Shown here piece by piece: positions 60,481 through 64,000 of a DNA stretch of 64,000 nucleotides (the stretch's first letter is position 1; the number at the start of each line of letters is the position of its first letter). Below the pieces are notes generated by a model. It did no database searches. It had not been told where the DNA came from and saw only the letters and a program-made list of their open reading frames with translations. The translations under genes and the position numbers were made by a program. The stretch comes from Dipteronia dyeriana (lineage: Eukaryota; Streptophyta; Magnoliopsida; Sapindales; Sapindaceae), in assembly GCA_032871835.1 (NCBI GenBank), contig CM065300.1, forward strand, positions 8,451,768 to 8,515,767, in the 5' to 3' direction.

Positions 60481-61452
60481 TAGGGATCGTTTGTTTTTTA
60501 CATTTAAAATTTAATGGGTCTGAATTGTAATTATTAAGTTTTTTTTTTGTCAACTAAAAAAATAAGTAAAAAATTATGATTTTTTTTATTTCAAATAACT
60601 GAATTGCAGTAAATGCAATCCACAATCTTTTCTTCCAATATTATCCATCTTATATAACATATTTTTAATTTCATCATAATTATATATGGTATAGAAATTT
60701 TTATTTTAATATATATTGCTAAATTATAATTAAAAACTACTGATAGAAATCTTTTTTGGACTTTTTTTAAGTTGTCAAACAACTTAAAACTACTGAAAAA
60801 TAATTTAAAATAAAAAGTAAAAAATCATGACTTTTCGTTTTATTACAAATCACCGAATTGCATTAAATGCAATCCAATTTTTTTTTTATACTATCCCTTA
60901 TATATAATATATTTTCAATTTCATCGTAATTGTAGATGGTGTATAAATCTTTATTTTAATATATTGTTTATTTTAAATAGTTTTAAAATAAAAAAGAATG
61001 CTAATCACTTTTTATATTGGTGTTTAATATTAATAGTTTATTATGATATTAGGGTTATGTATTTATATACTATTTTTTAGTGTGTTTTTTGTGAGTTTTC
61101 CTGTTGCCTCTTTTGTTTTTTTTTTTATAAAAAAAAAACATTTTTTTTAGTGAAAAGGAAGTTTATTTGTAATCAAAGAAGAAGAACATGATTATATGTG
61201 TTTATATATAATAATTATTATTTTTATTGTTTTTATTTCATATTATATGTATAATTGTTTAGCATGGGTATAAATGAAAAATTACTTATTTTCACATCAT
61301 TTAAATTTAAAAAAATAATAGTGTTGGCAATACATTCATATGTGAGGAAAAAAAAACAAACATTTCATTCAAGTTCAGATTTCAATTATTATTCAGTCGT
61401 TAGAAAAAATCAGGACCGTTCAATTTTCAAACAACAAAACAAACAATCCCTC
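60481..61452. mobile_element. hAT-like MITE, third copy (inverted)
   Basis: In reverse orientation to copies A and B near the left end of the window, and longer (about 972 bp). The left end is tagggatcgtttgtttttt and the right end aaacaaacaatccctc. An internal duplication repeats the block with gaattgca(g/t)taaatgcaatcc (about 60600 and 60853), which explains the extra length. Confidence 0.65.
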
Positions 61453-61893
61453 ACTCTTTTTTTCTTTTTCTTTTTCTTTTTATTTCATTAAATATGAGAT
61501 CATTTTTGTCTTTCTATTAAAATAATATGAGTATTGTAGACATCCCAAACGGTAAATGATTAGCTCATAGAATATATATATTTTTTTTCTAGAAGCAACC
61601 TCAACCAAGTTCTTTACTGATTATTTAAGAAACAAGTAATGAAATTAACTGCTTGTGTGAAATGTTTAATAAAACCTTTTTGCTCCTCGACATATTATAT
61701 AAGCGGCATAAAATGTAACTCATGAAGTTGACAGGATCTCCAAATGCTCATTTAGTACGTCTATAATTAATTCGAGGCTAGGTGACTGATTAAACTTGAT
61801 TAACATACTTATTTAGAATTTAGATTATAATATCATAAAGAAATTTTAATTTATAACCAATCATGTGTTGGTACGAGTGGTTCAACACTCATC
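61453..61893. other. Spacer between two hAT-like elements
   Basis: AT-rich, no gene. Confidence 0.6.
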
Positions 61894-62253
61894 TAAGAAT
61901 GACAATGGGTCGAGTTCGGGCGGGTTTAGTAAAATCCAAACCCAAACCCGTGACAATTTGTGTCATCTAAACCCGCCTACGAACCCATGAAAATAAACGG
62001 GTTCGGGTTTCACCTGCATGTTTGGAAGAAACCCAAATCCTACACGAACCCATGAAATAAGCGGGTCCACGGGTCAAACCCACGAACCCGTCAACCCGTC
62101 AATTTTTTTTAGAACTTTTTTTTATATTATTTAAATATATGAAAATTGTAATTTTAAAGACTATAAACGCTTAATATAGTAAATTTTTTAACTCATTTCA
62201 AATATATTTCTTAGTTCAAATAAGAGTCATGAGAGGCAAAGCGCACACACACA

Positions 62254-62304
<51 letters not shown>

Positions 62305-62609
62305 GAGAGTTGAGAATTACAACTTATAATGAGTGAAATGATTATATTTTATTCTTTATATAGTTAAAAGTGTTTTTTATTGGAGTTTAGATTTATTATA
62401 TTTTAAATAATAAATATTATATAAATTTTATTTAAACGAGGTTCGCGGGTTCGCAGGTCACCCATGAGTTTATTTTCCCAATCCAAACCCGCTGGGCTTT
62501 TACTATACGAGTTCACGTATTCGTGGATTGTAATTTCGTCCCCCAAATCCGCTCTAAAAGGGTTGGGTTCGGACGGGTCTCACGGGTTTGAGTTTTATTG
62601 TCATCCCTA
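61894..62609. mobile_element. hAT-like non-autonomous element with GGGTTCGGG-type ends
   Basis: Left part taagaatgacaatgggtcg and the inverse of the right end tagggatgacaataaaactc are inverted repeats. Both subterminal zones are built from cccgtgaacccg/gggttcgggt-like motifs. The flanks cactcatc and ctcctatc only partly agree, so the insertion is probably old. Contains the microsatellite at 62244-62304. Confidence 0.6.
62244..62304. repeat. (CA)n(CATA)n(TA)n compound microsatellite
   Basis: cacacaca, then about eight cata units, then about twelve ta units, in the AT-rich centre of the hAT-like element. Confidence 0.95.
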
Positions 62610-64000
62610 CTCCTATCCCTTAATTAAGGTCGTGGAGTTCTACCCCTTGTAAACGGAGTTACACATATTGAGAGTACTTTATCCCTTAGTGGATCGATCA
62701 AGTGCGAGTCCGGATTAGTCGGGGTGTGGACATGACTGATTGCACTGTATGGTGGATTCGTTCCATCCGAAAATCGGACGGTGTAAACTGAAAAATTCGA
62801 ATTTATATACATATATATAAATATAAAATAAACTTTTAAATTTCAAATTTAGAATACACCCTCCATTGTTTACTGTAATCAATATTGTCATTACGAAACA
62901 CGGTAAAAATATCTTTGATCATTTAATAAAGACTAAATCTTAACTTAGAGTGTTATTTTGTAAAAAGTAGTAATAGTAGGGAGATTTTTATAAATCTCAT
63001 AGAGTATCCCCGATATAAATATGTATTTGAAGAAAATTGAGTGCTACATATGATAGATATTTAAAAAGTTATAAAAACTATATTCAATACAATTATCTAA
63101 CTTCAATATGGAGAATTGGAGATGATGTGACAAACAAAAAGTTAGAGAATATGGAGTTGAATTTCTAATTCTAAAAACTCTCGTATAAATGCTTACTATA
63201 ATTTTTAATCATTTCCACTATTAAAGCTTATTTAATTGTATAATAAAAGATGAGAGATAGTATAATAATTGTTTTATTATAATTGATCATAAAATTGATA
63301 TATATTTAACTTTAAATAATTACATTGAAGATACGAATATAGATTTCTCTAAAAATAATTCAAAAGTGGGATCATAATGAATAGAAATACTGATGTTAAT
63401 ATAAAAAAAAATATGTATTTACATTGGAGATGTTCTACCGTTAAAGTTAAAATAAAAAAGGAGTGAGAATGTAATAATTGTTTTATTATGAATAATCATA
63501 AAATGAATATATATTTGATTTTATATAATTACATCACAAATATAAATATATATTTATATATATATATTTTAAAGCAAACCCATAATGAATAGAAACCGGT
63601 GATATAACGCTATTTAAAAACTCACAAATATATATATAAGATGCTCTTAGGACCGGCAATATTGGAGTACCATAAGGATTAAGGAATGTAATTAACATAA
63701 TAAATAGATGGGTAGCCCTAAATACATTATTAAAAGCTGCATCTCCCTCGTGAATGTAACGTATGTAACCTAAAAAAATTCCGGCTAAACGACATTAGAC
63801 GAATTTTGTAGTCTAATGTCAGTCAGACGCAGACCAGACCACCAAAGGTCAGATATTTTGAAACCCCCCACCCCACCCCATCTCACCCAACTTCAACGTA
63901 ATTTAAATGGCAATAAAGCAATTTAGGAATATAATTAAGTCCAGTATGGTCCGATAATAATAATTACTTGTCTAACACAACACAGACAGCCCATTACGTG
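62610..64000. other. Intergenic to the right edge, no gene seen
   Basis: AT-rich. The stretch 62990-63650 has repeated phrases (for example ttgttttattat(a/g)a(a/t) at 63270 and 63480, and the start of gattttataatta-like blocks) hinting at an old internally repeated MITE, but ends are not clear. C-rich run at 63865-63885. No gene. Confidence 0.5.

Noticed and set aside
1..64000. CRISPR arrays, operons, ribosome-binding sites, tRNA and rRNA genes
   Set aside because: Searched by eye; the DNA is plant nuclear and nothing fits. Only tRNA-like, decayed fragments were seen.

Overview
This window is nuclear DNA from a flowering plant, most likely a eudicot. It is AT-rich, every gene has GT-AG introns, and three of the five genes belong to plant-specific families: IQ67-domain proteins, group 3 sulfate transporters and EPFL peptides. 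The rest is packed with non-autonomous plant transposons (hAT, MULE-like, PIF/Harbinger-like, Ty1/copia and Gypsy-type LTRs). I cannot name the species.

I can support five protein-coding genes and reconstructed each exon by exon from splice sites and reading phase. (1) An IQD calmodulin-binding scaffold gene, + strand, 9976-11810, 4 exons, 469 aa. (2) A SULTR3;1-like sulfate transporter, + strand, 26732-31557, 12 exons, 639 aa. (3) A TPR co-chaperone close to Arabidopsis TPR3, - strand, 39992-33890, 8 exons, 318 aa, with all five carboxylate-clamp residues. (4) RNA polymerase III subunit RPC9/CRCP, + strand, 45446-46960, 4 coding exons, 177 aa, whose first coding exon holds only 8 coding bases. 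(5) An EPFL4/5/6-type secreted cysteine-rich peptide, - strand, 54928-54551, 2 exons, 96 aa. Genes 2 and 3 converge tail to tail, with a solo LTR between them. The five genes share no pathway; this is an ordinary mix of dispersed plant genes.

Layout: 1-9.9 kb is transposon-rich upstream DNA (copia LTR end, three hAT-type MITE pieces, a TIR element with a GC-rich core, G-rich elements, a Harbinger-like MITE and a 35-bp perfect-like hairpin). 10-12.2 kb is the IQD gene with a tandemly duplicated 3' flank. 12.9-17.8 kb holds two hAT elements with target duplications and a complete but non-coding LTR retrotransposon on the - strand. 17.8-26.7 kb is gene-free. 26.7-40 kb holds the two convergent genes, with two related hAT insertions inside introns of the TPR gene. 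40.3-41.4 kb is a long-arm foldback MULE-like element just upstream of the TPR gene. 44.7-47.1 kb is RPC9, followed immediately by a MULE-like element containing a run of 28 G. 54.5-55.1 kb is the EPFL gene. 58.4-60.2 kb is a Harbinger-like element whose centre expanded into AT-rich tandem repeats. 60.5-62.6 kb holds further hAT-type elements.

I found no CRISPR, operon, tRNA or rRNA gene, and nothing I would call an undescribed biological system. The most unusual items are structural: the foldback element near the TPR gene promoter, the compact LTR element whose LTRs differ by a 25-bp repeat expansion, and the small hairpin at 6942-7029.
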